Source: Acetoanaerobium sp041831635 (GTDB lineage: Bacteria > Bacillota > Clostridia > Peptostreptococcales > Filifactoraceae). From it: DNA of 7,498 nt. The DNA lies in NCBI GenBank assembly GCA_041831635.1, contig JBHASY010000075.1, positions 1 to 7,498 on the forward strand, read 5' to 3'. Made by a program: the position numbers and the translations under genes. A model generated the notes under the pieces. That model had not been told where the DNA came from, did not search any database, and saw only the letters and a list, made by a program, of their open reading frames with translations. Shown one piece after another: positions 1 through 6,072 of this stretch. Every line of letters begins with the position of its first letter. Position 1 is the stretch's first letter.

Positions 1-28
1 ATTGCTCTTTGAATGGACATATTATTGT

Positions 29-38
29 GGAAAGGAAG
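29..38 (+). promoter_or_regulatory. Ribosome binding site that sets the UPF0371 start
   Basis: GGAAAGGAAG lies 7 nt before the ATG at 46, with the AGGA core 9 nt away. It falls inside the reading frame that would begin at 13, which argues that 46 is the true start. Confidence 0.7.
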
Positions 39-45
39 ATTAGAT

Positions 46-1554
46 ATGAAAATTGCCTTTGACTCGAAGAAATATCTTGAAGAACAGTCTAAATTCATAC
101 TCGAAAGGGTAAACGACTATGAAAAACTTTACTTGGAATTTGGTGGAAAGTTGCTTTTTGATATGCACGCAAAAAGAGTTCTTCCGGGATTTGATGAAAA
201 TGCTAAAATTAAGTTACTTCAAAAACTTAAAGACAAACTCGAAGTTATAATTTGTGTTTATGCAGGAGACATAGAAAGAAATAAAATCAGAGGCGATTTC
301 GATATTACTTATGATCTGGATGTATTTAGGTTGATAGATGACCTTAGAAGTTACAACTTAGATGTAAATAGTGTGGTTATTACCAGATACGAAGACCAGC
401 CATCTGCAAACATATTTATGAATAAGCTTGAAAGAAGAAACATAAAAGTGTACTCACATAGGGCTACAAAAGGTTACCCTACAGATGTCGATACTATAGT
501 AAGTGAAGAAGGGTATGGAAAAAATCCATATATAGAAACCACTAAACCTATAGTAGTAGTGACAGCCCCCGGACCTGGAAGTGGAAAACTTGCAACTTGC
601 CTTAGCCAACTTTACCACGAAAATAAAAATGGAAAGATAGCGGGATACTCAAAATTTGAAACCTTTCCTGTGTGGAATATTCCTTTGAAACACCCTTTAA
701 ATATTGCATATGAGGCAGCGACGGTGGATTTAAAAGATAAAAACATGATAGATTATTTTCATGTAGACGCATATAATCAAATAGCTGTAAATTATAACAG
801 GGATATAGAAACTTTTCCTGTATTAAAAAGAATAATTGAGAGAATAACAAATAAAGAATCTGTGTTTAAATCTCCTACAGATATGGGTGTCAATAAAGTA
901 GGATACGGGATAATAGATGATGATGCGGTACAAGAGGCATCAAAACAGGAAATTATCAGAAGATATTTTAAAGTAGCCTGCGAATATAAAAAAGGGTATG
1001 CAGACATAGAAAGCTTAGAACGTATCAAACTGATAATGGAAGAACTCAATCTAAAAGCTGAAGATAGAAGTGTCGTACTGCCTGCAAGAGAGCGTTCTGA
1101 AAGATTGAAAGAAGAGCGAGGAGAAAACGGTATTGCATCTGCTGTGGCTATAGAACTCAGTGATAAAACCATATTGACAGGAAAGGCATCCGGGCTGATG
1201 GATGCAGCAGCGGCAGCGCTTCTAAATGCGATAAAACACTATGCCAACATATCTGACGAAATTCACTTGATATCTCCTGTGATACTGGAGCCTATAAGAG
1301 AACTGAAATATAAAATGAGCGGAAATTCGAGAAATTATCTTAACAGTGAAGAGATTTTAATAGCTCTTAGCATATGTGCAGCTACAAACCACACTGCTCA
1401 GATTGCAATAAATAAACTGTCTATGCTTAAAGACTGCCAAGCCCACAGTACAACTATACTTTCGTCAGCTGACGCTCAGGTATATAGACAGTTGGGAATA
1501 GATGTTACCAGTGACGCGGAATTTGCGTCAGAGAGTTTGTATTATAATAACTAA
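46..1554 (+). CDS. UPF0371 / DUF1846 family protein, function unknown
   Basis: The 502-aa product matches the UPF0371 (DUF1846) family along its whole length, and about 500 aa is the family's usual size. Family-typical blocks appear in order: TRYEDQPSA near residue 112, GYPTDVD near 144, a glycine-rich APGPGSGK loop ending at K181, KFETFPVWNIPLKHP near 205, a YNRDIETFPVL block near 250, SPTDMG near 280, EASKQEIIRRY near 305 and LNSEEILIALSICAATN near 430. The loop G176-P-G-S-G-K181 resembles a nucleotide-binding P-loop, but no biochemical role is established for the family, so I assign none. There is no signal peptide or membrane segment, so it is probably cytosolic. An in-frame ATG at 13 is rejected because its first codons run through the Shine-Dalgarno site; the ATG at 46 has AAAGGAAG at a good distance. 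No terminator follows within the 130-nt gap to the next gene. Family assignment is firm; function is unknown. Confidence 0.93.
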   Translation: MKIAFDSKKYLEEQSKFILERVNDYEKLYLEFGGKLLFDMHAKRVLPGFDENAKIKLLQKLKDKLEVIICVYAGDIERNKIRGDFDITYDLDVFRLIDDLRSYNLDVNSVVITRYEDQPSANIFMNKLERRNIKVYSHRATKGYPTDVDTIVSEEGYGKNPYIETTKPIVVVTAPGPGSGKLATCLSQLYHENKNGKIAGYSKFETFPVWNIPLKHPLNIAYEAATVDLKDKNMIDYFHVDAYNQIAVNYNRDIETFPVLKRIIERITNKESVFKSPTDMGVNKVGYGIIDDDAVQEASKQEIIRRYFKVACEYKKGYADIESLERIKLIMEELNLKAEDRSVVLPARERSERLKEERGENGIASAVAIELSDKTILTGKASGLMDAAAAALLNAIKHYANISDEIHLISPVILEPIRELKYKMSGNSRNYLNSEEILIALSICAATNHTAQIAINKLSMLKDCQAHSTTILSSADAQVYRQLGIDVTSDAEFASESLYYNN

Positions 1555-1670
1555 AAATTACATTATCAAAAATATAGAGCAAAAATTTTTTTATACCTGT
1601 TTCCCCGATATCGCAAGATTTTTCTACCATACCTTAAATAGAAAAAATTTCATATATGCCTGTAAAAAAT

Positions 1671-1677
1671 AGGAGGG
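1671..1677 (+). promoter_or_regulatory. Ribosome binding site of the XhlA-like gene
   Basis: AGGAGGG, a near-perfect Shine-Dalgarno sequence, sits 7 nt before the ATG at 1685. It is the main evidence that this short gene is translated. Confidence 0.75.
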
Positions 1678-1684
1678 CATTATT

Positions 1685-1957
1685 ATGCAAGAATTATTAG
1701 AACAAGACAAAAGATTGAGGGAATTAGAAGTATCACAGATAGAAACGAGAACATATGTGAAGATGATCCAATCTGATATCGAAGAAATAAAGACCAGCAT
1801 AAAAGAACTATACAATCTAAATATATCAGAGAAAACTTCTCAAGACGAAATGGGAAGCGCTTGGCAAAACATAGTAATAGAACTTATAAAGTTAGCAAGT
1901 TTGTGTATAGTAATATTAGGAACGATAGTAGGAGCTATAAAGGTTATAGGGGTGTAG
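1685..1957 (+). CDS. Small coiled-coil/transmembrane protein, XhlA (holin-accessory/hemolysin)-like
   Basis: This 90-aa protein has two visible parts. Residues about 8-45 are charged and helical, with a heptad series V25, I28, I32, I35, I39, L42 typical of a coiled coil. Residues about 67-90 form one hydrophobic membrane segment containing a GxxxG motif (G79, G83). A tryptophan (W60) precedes the membrane part. This design (short cytoplasmic coiled coil, aromatic hinge, C-terminal membrane anchor) is that of the XhlA family, which in Bacillus prophage PBSX works with the holin XhlB and an amidase in lysis. That assignment rests on architecture and length, not a diagnostic motif. No XhlB-type holin, amidase or tail gene is visible here, so it may be a domesticated or stand-alone member, or simply a small membrane protein. 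It has an excellent ribosome binding site and is followed immediately by mini-ORFs, then thiT 190 nt downstream. Confidence 0.72.
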   Translation: MQELLEQDKRLRELEVSQIETRTYVKMIQSDIEEIKTSIKELYNLNISEKTSQDEMGSAWQNIVIELIKLASLCIVILGTIVGAIKVIGV

Positions 1958-1977
1958 ATGTTTAAAGAGAGAAAGCG

Positions 1978-2082
1978 ATGATGAAAATCGACGAGATTTT
2001 AAAAATAATGACAGGAGAACCACTTCCGCTAGGAGCAGATTATTATGTTATTATTATTCCTAAAAAAATAGAAAAGGAATAG
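1978..2082 (+). CDS. Possible 34-aa small protein, unrecognised
   Basis: A short open frame begins with two consecutive ATG codons (1978, 1981) and encodes 34 aa starting MMKIDEILKIMTGEPLPL and ending in a lysine/glutamate-rich tail (PKKIEKE). Its middle contains a short hydrophobic run, YYVIII, too short to span a membrane. I do not recognise it. It is linked to the XhlA-like gene by chained codons: that gene's TAG (1955-1957) is followed directly by an ATG (1958) opening a 7-codon frame, whose TGA (1979-1981) overlaps this start. Translation could therefore be coupled, since the local Shine-Dalgarno (AAAGAGAG) is weak. It may be a real peptide, or the remains of a longer gene or chance; the modest confidence reflects that. 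Confidence 0.35.
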   Translation: MMKIDEILKIMTGEPLPLGADYYVIIIPKKIEKE

Positions 2083-2135
2083 ATTTCGTGCTAAAATTTA
2101 TGTAAACCGATATTTAACAAAAATAAATTGCTTTC

Positions 2136-2142
2136 AGGAGGG
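2136..2142 (+). promoter_or_regulatory. Ribosome binding site of thiT
   Basis: AGGAGGG is placed 5 nt before the ATG at 2148, which fixes the thiT start. The 65 nt between the 34-aa frame and this start contain no TPP-aptamer-like element. Confidence 0.75.
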
Positions 2143-2147
2143 ACGAA

Positions 2148-2675
2148 ATGGAAAGAATGTCAACAAGAATGATGGTAGAGGCAGGAATAATGATAGCCCT
2201 TGCTCAGATACTAAGTTATGTAAAGGTTTTCGAGGCTCCGTATGGCGGCTCGGTTACAGCAGGAAGTATGGTGCCGATAATCATTTTTTCTCTTAGATGG
2301 GGATTTAAAAATGGGTTATTAGCCGGTCTTGCTTATGGAGCACTTCAGTTTATATTGGGACCGAAATACAGCTACCATATAGTTTCTTTGTTATTTGATT
2401 ATTTTGTAGCATTTTCAGTTTTGGGTTTTGCAGGTTTATTTAATAACACCAGAGTAGGAAGTTTACTGGGAAGTGGGCTTTGTATATTTTTGAGATTTGT
2501 ATGTCATGTTATATCAGGAGTAGTAGTTTTCGCATCTTATGCCCCTGAAACTATGAATCCACTGTGGTATTCTGTGCTTTATAATGCAGGGTATTTACTG
2601 CCTGAGATGGCTATCTCTTTACTGGTAGTAGGAGTTTTATATTCGCCACTTAAAAAGGCGGCACCTATTAACTAA
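2148..2675 (+). CDS. thiT: ThiT-type thiamine transporter, substrate-binding S component of an ECF transporter
   Basis: The 175-aa integral membrane protein has about six hydrophobic segments, the size and layout of ThiT (YuaJ) S-components. These bind thiamine in the membrane and dock on a shared EcfA-EcfA'-EcfT energising module, which is not in this window. Family signatures include GGSVTAGSMVPI (33-44), the following RWG (50-52), RFVCHVISGVVVFASYAPE (116-134) and a YNAGYLLPE block (145-153). H120, Y141 and N146 have the same spacing as the thiamine-contacting His125, Tyr146 and Asn151 of Lactococcus lactis ThiT. D84-Y85 lies where that protein has an acidic residue followed by tyrosine; I place this pair from memory, without an alignment. 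A small-xxx-small pair (G13, A17) in the first helix could be the EcfT contact face. The gene follows the XhlA-like gene without a terminator. No TPP riboswitch precedes it, although ThiT genes often have one. Confidence 0.92.
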   Translation: MERMSTRMMVEAGIMIALAQILSYVKVFEAPYGGSVTAGSMVPIIIFSLRWGFKNGLLAGLAYGALQFILGPKYSYHIVSLLFDYFVAFSVLGFAGLFNNTRVGSLLGSGLCIFLRFVCHVISGVVVFASYAPETMNPLWYSVLYNAGYLLPEMAISLLVVGVLYSPLKKAAPIN

Positions 2676-2700
2676 ATAAGTGTTTTATTATGACTTTTTA

Positions 2701-2711
2701 TGCTATATAAT
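2701..2711 (+). promoter_or_regulatory. Candidate extended -10 promoter of the SEC-C gene
   Basis: The sequence TGCTATATAAT contains an extended -10 (TG-C-TATATA) and an overlapping exact TATAAT. It lies about 60 nt before the SEC-C start. No good -35 hexamer stands at the right distance (the region is only T-rich), so the gene could also be read from thiT, since no terminator separates the two. Confidence 0.4.
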
Positions 2712-2751
2712 GGAAAAGTGAGAACTTCAAATTTTACACAGTAAGATAATG

Positions 2752-2757
2752 AAAGGA
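2752..2757 (+). promoter_or_regulatory. Ribosome binding site that moves the SEC-C start to 2769
   Basis: AAAGGA directly abuts and overlaps an in-frame ATG at 2757, so it cannot serve that codon. It stands 11 nt before the next ATG at 2769, a slightly long but workable distance, which favours the later start. Confidence 0.5.
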
Positions 2758-2768
2758 TGAATATAGAG

Positions 2769-3275
2769 ATGGCTCTTTATGAAGCGTGGAAAAAAGAAGC
2801 TTATGAACCGAAATCTGAGGAGGAATATGAAAGCTTTTGGAAAGAATATTTACCAAAGGAGCAAAAAGTATATGAGTATCTGCTTTCTAATAAGGATGAG
2901 AAAATTTCAGGAAAATTAAGAGATTTATCAGAAAAATTCGAAATGGATACTAAGACGTTTGTAGGATTTATGGACGGGATAAATACCAGCCTGGTGTCTG
3001 AGTACGATATTGAAACTTTGGAGGAAGAAAGTGATATAACTCTGGATGTAGATTTAGAAAAACTTTATTTTAATATGCACGATGCAAAAGCTGATTGGTT
3101 GTATAATTTGTCTCAGTGGGACGATATTTTGACTAAGGAAAGAAGAGAAGAAATTGAAAAGGATTATAAAAAAAGCAAGACTATAGTGAAAGGTGATAGA
3201 ATAGGAAGAAATGACCCTTGTACCTGTGGAAGCGGGAAAAAATATAAAAAATGTTGTGGAAAAAACGAAGACTAG
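2769..3275 (+). CDS. SEC-C metal-binding motif protein, function unknown
   Basis: This soluble, highly charged protein of 168 aa ends in a complete SEC-C motif. GRNDPCTCGSGKKYKKCC (146-163) supplies C151, C153, C162 and C163 in C-x-C-x8-C-C spacing, the zinc-binding tail first described at the C-terminus of SecA. The N-terminal 140 residues (opening MALYEAWKKE, with EESFW-like aromatic/acidic patches and FVGFMDGINTSL near 64-75) look like the small stand-alone SEC-C proteins common in clostridia, whose role is not established. The SEC-C motif suggests contact with ribosomes, SecB-like partners or nucleic acid, but that is inference. I prefer the ATG at 2769 over 2757 because the latter has no usable Shine-Dalgarno and related proteins, as I recall them, start with a MxLYE-type sequence. 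A hairpin terminator follows, so this is the last gene of its unit. Confidence 0.88.
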   Translation: MALYEAWKKEAYEPKSEEEYESFWKEYLPKEQKVYEYLLSNKDEKISGKLRDLSEKFEMDTKTFVGFMDGINTSLVSEYDIETLEEESDITLDVDLEKLYFNMHDAKADWLYNLSQWDDILTKERREEIEKDYKKSKTIVKGDRIGRNDPCTCGSGKKYKKCCGKNED

Positions 3276-3288
3276 TTAATGTTAGTAT

Positions 3289-3330
3289 ATAAGTCCTTGA
3301 GGTTATAATCGAGGACTTATTGTTTTGTTA
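3289..3330 (+). terminator. Rho-independent terminator after the SEC-C gene
   Basis: Arms 3289-3300 and 3309-3320 pair over 12 bp (core AAGTCCTTGA with TCGAGGACTT, one G-U wobble) around an 8-nt loop. A T-rich run, TTGTTTTGTT, follows. It lies 14 nt after the stop codon and separates the SEC-C gene from the response-regulator unit. Confidence 0.85.
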
Positions 3331-3447
3331 AAAAATATATTTTGTTTAATTTTGGTATTGAAATAGTACGTTTTTTTATATTTTCAGCTTAAGAAAAGTT
3401 TATTATGGGTATAAAGTTTCAATAGGTTATGTACGAACATTTTTAGC

Positions 3448-3455
3448 AGGTGGTG
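3448..3455 (+). promoter_or_regulatory. Ribosome binding site of the REC-CheX gene
   Basis: AGGTGGTG sits 6 nt before the ATG at 3462. The stretch from 3331 to here must contain the promoter of this unit, but I found no pair of hexamers with convincing sequence and spacing and no sigma-28-like or sigma-54-like site. Confidence 0.55.
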
Positions 3456-3461
3456 TAGATA

Positions 3462-4331
3462 ATGAATAAATTAAAGGCAATGATAGTGGATGATTCAGGT
3501 TTTTCAGTTACGATATTAAAATCTTTATTGGAAAGAAAGGGTTTTGAAGTAGTTTGTGAAGCTCAAAGTATAGCTGAAGTAGAATCTAAAATATTAACCT
3601 GCAATCCGGATTTGGTTACTATGGATATGACTCTCTTGGACGGTGACGGCATAGAGGCTACAAAGCTTATAATTAAAAATCGTCCGAATTCTAAAGTTAT
3701 GGGAGTGAGTTCCATGATGGATGCTGAAATTATAAAAAAGGCCAAAAATGCCGGAGCTAAAGCCTATATACAAAAACCTGTTGACAAAGATGAATTTAAC
3801 TCAACTATAGATAAACTTTTTTCAGGGGAAGAGCTATATCAATTGCTTTCTGTGAATTATTTTGGAGCGTTTAAAGAGTCTTTAGTAAGCTATTTAAAAA
3901 AATTAGAAGTTGCTCCGTTTGTTCAAAGTGAAGAGAAAGTAAATGGAGAGGCAAAGACAAAAAAATCTTTGGGGACTACGGTAACTTGCGGGATTATAGG
4001 AAGACATAGGGGAAGATTGATATTAGATATGTCTGATGATACTGTTATAAAACTTACTAAAAAAGTATTAGGCAAGGATGAAGTAAGGAAAGAAGAAATT
4101 ATAGCTTTTTTTGGAGAATTCGGAAATATTGTCGGTGGGAATGCCTGCTCTTTACTAAATACTCTTAATAGAGGATTTAGCCTTAGAGTTTCGCCGCCTA
4201 CCATGTTTCATGGAAAGGATTTGACTATGTCCATAGGAGAAATAAACAGCGCTTCTCTGATATTGCAAAGTAATGTAGGAGAGATACTTATGAATATAGG
4301 TTTTCAAAGGGGGGATGACGAGTGGATGTAA
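3462..4331 (+). CDS. Response regulator: receiver domain fused to a CheX-like phosphatase domain
   Basis: Residues 1-122 of this 289-aa protein form a complete CheY-like receiver: acidic pair D10-D11 (VDDSGF), phospho-acceptor D55 (TMDMTLLDGDG), hydroxyl S83/S84 (VMGVSSM) and K105 (QKPVDKDEF). A linker of about 40 charged residues leads to a CheX-like domain (about 165-289). This carries the CheC/CheX-family ExxN pair E219 and N222 (FFGEFGNIVGGN) and the later PTM block near P246. CheX proteins elsewhere remove phosphate from CheY-P. A fused version could dephosphorylate its own receiver, act on another regulator, or use the fold as an output or dimerisation module. Compared with the next gene, N-to-P spacing is two residues longer and A215 replaces the serine found four residues before the catalytic glutamate. 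The stop overlaps the next start by 10 nt, implying coupled translation. No histidine kinase is in view. Confidence 0.9.
   Translation: MNKLKAMIVDDSGFSVTILKSLLERKGFEVVCEAQSIAEVESKILTCNPDLVTMDMTLLDGDGIEATKLIIKNRPNSKVMGVSSMMDAEIIKKAKNAGAKAYIQKPVDKDEFNSTIDKLFSGEELYQLLSVNYFGAFKESLVSYLKKLEVAPFVQSEEKVNGEAKTKKSLGTTVTCGIIGRHRGRLILDMSDDTVIKLTKKVLGKDEVRKEEIIAFFGEFGNIVGGNACSLLNTLNRGFSLRVSPPTMFHGKDLTMSIGEINSASLILQSNVGEILMNIGFQRGDDEWM
4306..4314 (+). promoter_or_regulatory. Ribosome binding site supporting a GTG start for the second CheX gene
   Basis: AAAGGGGGG lies inside the end of the REC-CheX gene, 7 nt before the GTG at 4322. It decides this overlapping, non-ATG start. Confidence 0.7.
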
Positions 4332-4780
4332 AGTTGATTAACCCTTTTGTAGGGGCGATTACAGGAATAATGCCGCAGGTAGGATTTTCAAATATTAAAA
4401 GAAAAGGAATCAGTCTTAAAGAAAAAAAGGTTACTACCAGCGGAGTGGTTTTATCTCTTGGAATTATCGGAGATAAAAAAGGCAATGTAGTTTACTCTTT
4501 TGATATGAATGCAGCTAAAAAAATTGCTTCTACTATGATGATGGGTATGCCTGTGGAAGAACTGGACGATATGTCAAAGAGTGCACTTTCGGAACTTTCG
4601 AATATGCTTACAGCGAATGCAACTATCAATTTTTCAAATGAAGGTATTAACGTAGACATATCCGTTCCTACTATGATGTATGGAGAAGATATAGTGGTGA
4701 ATATGCAAAAAGATGATATAGTTTGTGTTGATTTTGATGTGGATGGGATAGTACTTTCTGTAAATATAGCTTTGGACTAA
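4322..4780 (+). CDS. Stand-alone CheX-like phosphatase-fold protein
   Basis: The 152-aa protein is a single CheX domain. It shows the family active-site pattern exactly: S87-x3-E91-x2-N94-x21-P116 (in ALSELSNMLTANA and ISVPTMMYG). In characterised CheC/CheX/FliY phosphatases the glutamate and asparagine act on the receiver aspartyl-phosphate. It aligns by eye with the CheX half of the preceding gene (VTTSGVVLSLGIIGDKKG against TTVTCGIIGRHRG; VPTMMYGED against PPTMFHGKD), so the two probably arose by duplication. There is no signal peptide or membrane segment. The GTG start overlaps the upstream stop and has a strong Shine-Dalgarno. The likely partner is the adjacent receiver, as a phosphatase or as a dimer with the fused domain; this is inferred from the gene order. 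No motility gene flanks the pair, so I would not assume a chemotaxis role. Confidence 0.88.
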   Translation: MDVKLINPFVGAITGIMPQVGFSNIKRKGISLKEKKVTTSGVVLSLGIIGDKKGNVVYSFDMNAAKKIASTMMMGMPVEELDDMSKSALSELSNMLTANATINFSNEGINVDISVPTMMYGEDIVVNMQKDDIVCVDFDVDGIVLSVNIALD

Positions 4781-4808
4781 ATTTTTTATCGCAAATATCT
4801 TAAATATC

Positions 4809-4875
4809 AAAAATCTCGGATTGTTTATTACATCAATTAAGAATAGGTGTATAAAATAATTCGGGATTTTTATTT
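4809..4875 (+). terminator. Long hairpin terminator after the CheX pair
   Basis: Arms 4809-4822 and 4858-4871 pair over 14 bp with two G-U wobbles (AAAAATCTCGGATT with AATTCGGGATTTTT). The apparent 35-nt loop folds further: 4824-4827 with 4852-4855 and 4829-4834 with 4846-4851, leaving an 11-nt loop. The descending arm ends in TTTTTATTT. The A-rich ascending arm means it could also stop transcription from the other strand. It isolates the CheX pair from tdh. Confidence 0.68.
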
Positions 4876-4954
4876 GAAATTTTTATAATTTACTTTATTT
4901 TTATATAGATTATGGTTATAATTAAATTAAATAGTGTTTGAAAATACGCTTATT

Positions 4955-4984
4955 TTTACAAAATGTATTTATATTAAATACAAT
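4955..4984 (+). promoter_or_regulatory. Candidate sigma-A-type promoter of tdh-kbl
   Basis: TTTACA (4955-4960) and TACAAT (4979-4984) are separated by 18 nt. Transcription would start near 4991, giving a leader of about 25 nt with the ribosome binding site at 5004. The background is very AT-rich, so chance matches are possible. Confidence 0.42.
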
Positions 4985-5003
4985 AATTTGTTTAATAATT
5001 TAT

Positions 5004-5009
5004 GGAGGA
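5004..5009 (+). promoter_or_regulatory. Ribosome binding site that sets the tdh start
   Basis: GGAGGA lies 6 nt before the ATG at 5016. The in-frame upstream extension from a TTG at 4938 would encode a hydrophobic, non-family leader running through this site, so it is rejected. Confidence 0.75.
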
Positions 5010-5015
5010 CTTATA

Positions 5016-5975
5016 ATGAGGAAGATACTTATCACAGGTTCATTAGGGCAAATCGGTACGGAGCTTACTATGTTTTTAAGAGAGAAATATGGTAATGACA
5101 ACATAATTGCAAGCGATATAGGAAATAAAGGAGAAAAAGAGGTACAAACAAGTGGACCGTTTGAAGTGTTGGATATACTGGACAACAAAAAAATGGCTGA
5201 AATATGTGACAAATACAAGGTAAATACCATAGTAAACCTTGCAGCGTTACTTTCAGCGGTGGCTGAAGAAAAACCTCAACTTGCATATGATATAAATATG
5301 AACGGACTGTTTAACATTCTTGAGATTGCAAGAGAAAAAAATATAAGTGTGTTTACACCCAGTTCGATAGCAGCATTTGGACCGGGTACACCTCCTGACA
5401 ATACTCCGCAAGACACTATACAAAGACCGGGCACTATGTATGGTGTGACTAAAGTAGCCGGAGAGTTGTTGTGCGATTATTATCATAAGAGGTTCGGGGT
5501 TGATACTCGTGGAGTTAGATTCCCGGGACTTATTTCATACGAGGCTCTTCCAGGTGGAGGAACAACTGATTATGCAGTTCATATATACTATGAAGCATTA
5601 AAAGAGAGAAAATATAAATCATTCATAGACAAAGGGACTATGATGGATATGATGTATATGCCTGATGCTTTGAAAGCTATTTATGAGTTAATGGAAGCTA
5701 ATCCCGAGAAACTGCTTCATAGAAATGCATTTAATGTTACGGCTATGAGTTTTGATCCTGAAATTCTTGCAGCAGAAATCAAAAAGCATATTCCTGAATT
5801 TGAGCTTACTTATGATGTAGATCCTGTAAGGCAGGCTATAGCAAATTCTTGGCCGAATTCACTTGATGATTCCTGTGCGAGAGAAGAATGGAACTGGAAA
5901 CCGGACTATACGCTTGAGTCTATGACTAAGGATATGATCGAGAAATTATCTAAAAAATTAGATATCCAATACTAA
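5016..5975 (+). CDS. tdh: L-threonine 3-dehydrogenase, short-chain (SDR/epimerase-fold) type
   Basis: This 319-aa enzyme oxidises L-threonine with NAD+ to 2-amino-3-oxobutanoate. It belongs to the extended SDR (NAD-dependent epimerase/dehydratase) class of threonine dehydrogenases, not the zinc-dependent alcohol-dehydrogenase class of E. coli Tdh. The nucleotide-binding glycine loop is GSLGQIG (8-14). D34 at the end of the second strand (IASDIG) fits NAD preference. NLAALLSAVAE (74-84) and TPSSIAAFGPGTP (114-126) are typical TDH blocks, with catalytic serine S116 or S117. Y142-x3-K146 (MYGVTK) is the catalytic pair, and RGVRFPGLISY (165-175) and the TTDYAVHIYY block (183-192) belong to the substrate region. 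Length is standard. Immediate proximity to kbl supports the function strongly, because the product is unstable and is normally passed to Kbl. A candidate promoter and good Shine-Dalgarno precede it. Confidence 0.93.
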   Translation: MRKILITGSLGQIGTELTMFLREKYGNDNIIASDIGNKGEKEVQTSGPFEVLDILDNKKMAEICDKYKVNTIVNLAALLSAVAEEKPQLAYDINMNGLFNILEIAREKNISVFTPSSIAAFGPGTPPDNTPQDTIQRPGTMYGVTKVAGELLCDYYHKRFGVDTRGVRFPGLISYEALPGGGTTDYAVHIYYEALKERKYKSFIDKGTMMDMMYMPDALKAIYELMEANPEKLLHRNAFNVTAMSFDPEILAAEIKKHIPEFELTYDVDPVRQAIANSWPNSLDDSCAREEWNWKPDYTLESMTKDMIEKLSKKLDIQY

Positions 5976-6059
5976 TTTATTTAAGATGTTTAAGGGAAAA
6001 TTTATAAACAAAGTTTAATTTTAGTGTATTATATTGTTTAAAGAAGCAGATAATTTTTT

Positions 6060-6066
6060 AGGAGGT
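6060..6066 (+). promoter_or_regulatory. Ribosome binding site that sets the kbl start
   Basis: AGGAGGT lies 6 nt before the ATG at 6073. The longer frame from a TTG at 6034 would translate this site itself and add 13 residues absent from the family. Confidence 0.8.
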
Positions 6067-6072
6067 AGGAAA

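Noticed and set aside
13..45. In-frame ATG at 13 extending the UPF0371 protein by 11 residues
   Set aside because: No Shine-Dalgarno precedes it, the extra codons run through the ribosome binding site for 46, and the family begins near MKIAFDSKKY.
602..1172. Two overlapping minus-strand open frames of 82 and 126 codons
   Set aside because: They lie wholly inside the strongly supported UPF0371 gene, have no ribosome binding sites, and their sequences resemble no family.
1618..1650. Inverted repeat TTTTTCTA / TAGAAAAA before the XhlA-like gene, considered as a terminator or operator
   Set aside because: Only 8 AT-only base pairs with a 12-nt loop in AT-rich DNA; no T-run follows on the + strand.
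3331..3447. Possible promoters (TTGAAA at 3358, TATAAA at 3410) before the REC-CheX gene
   Set aside because: No pair has acceptable spacing: TTGAAA to TATATT is 13 nt, and TATAAA lacks a -35.
3923..4485. Minus-strand open frames across the CheX genes
   Set aside because: They are antisense shadows of two genes with clear domain motifs, and have no start signals.
4938..5015. Upstream TTG start adding a hydrophobic leader (possible signal peptide) to Tdh
   Set aside because: The leader translates the ribosome binding site; Tdh is cytosolic and the GxxGxxG fold begins right after the ATG at 5016.
5000..5486. Three minus-strand open frames within tdh, some cysteine-rich
   Set aside because: Shadow frames of an SDR gene with intact motifs; no ribosome binding sites.
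6021..6034. TGTATTATATT between tdh and kbl as a separate kbl promoter
   Set aside because: No acceptable -35 hexamer at 16-18 nt, and such AT strings are frequent here; co-transcription from tdh is simpler.
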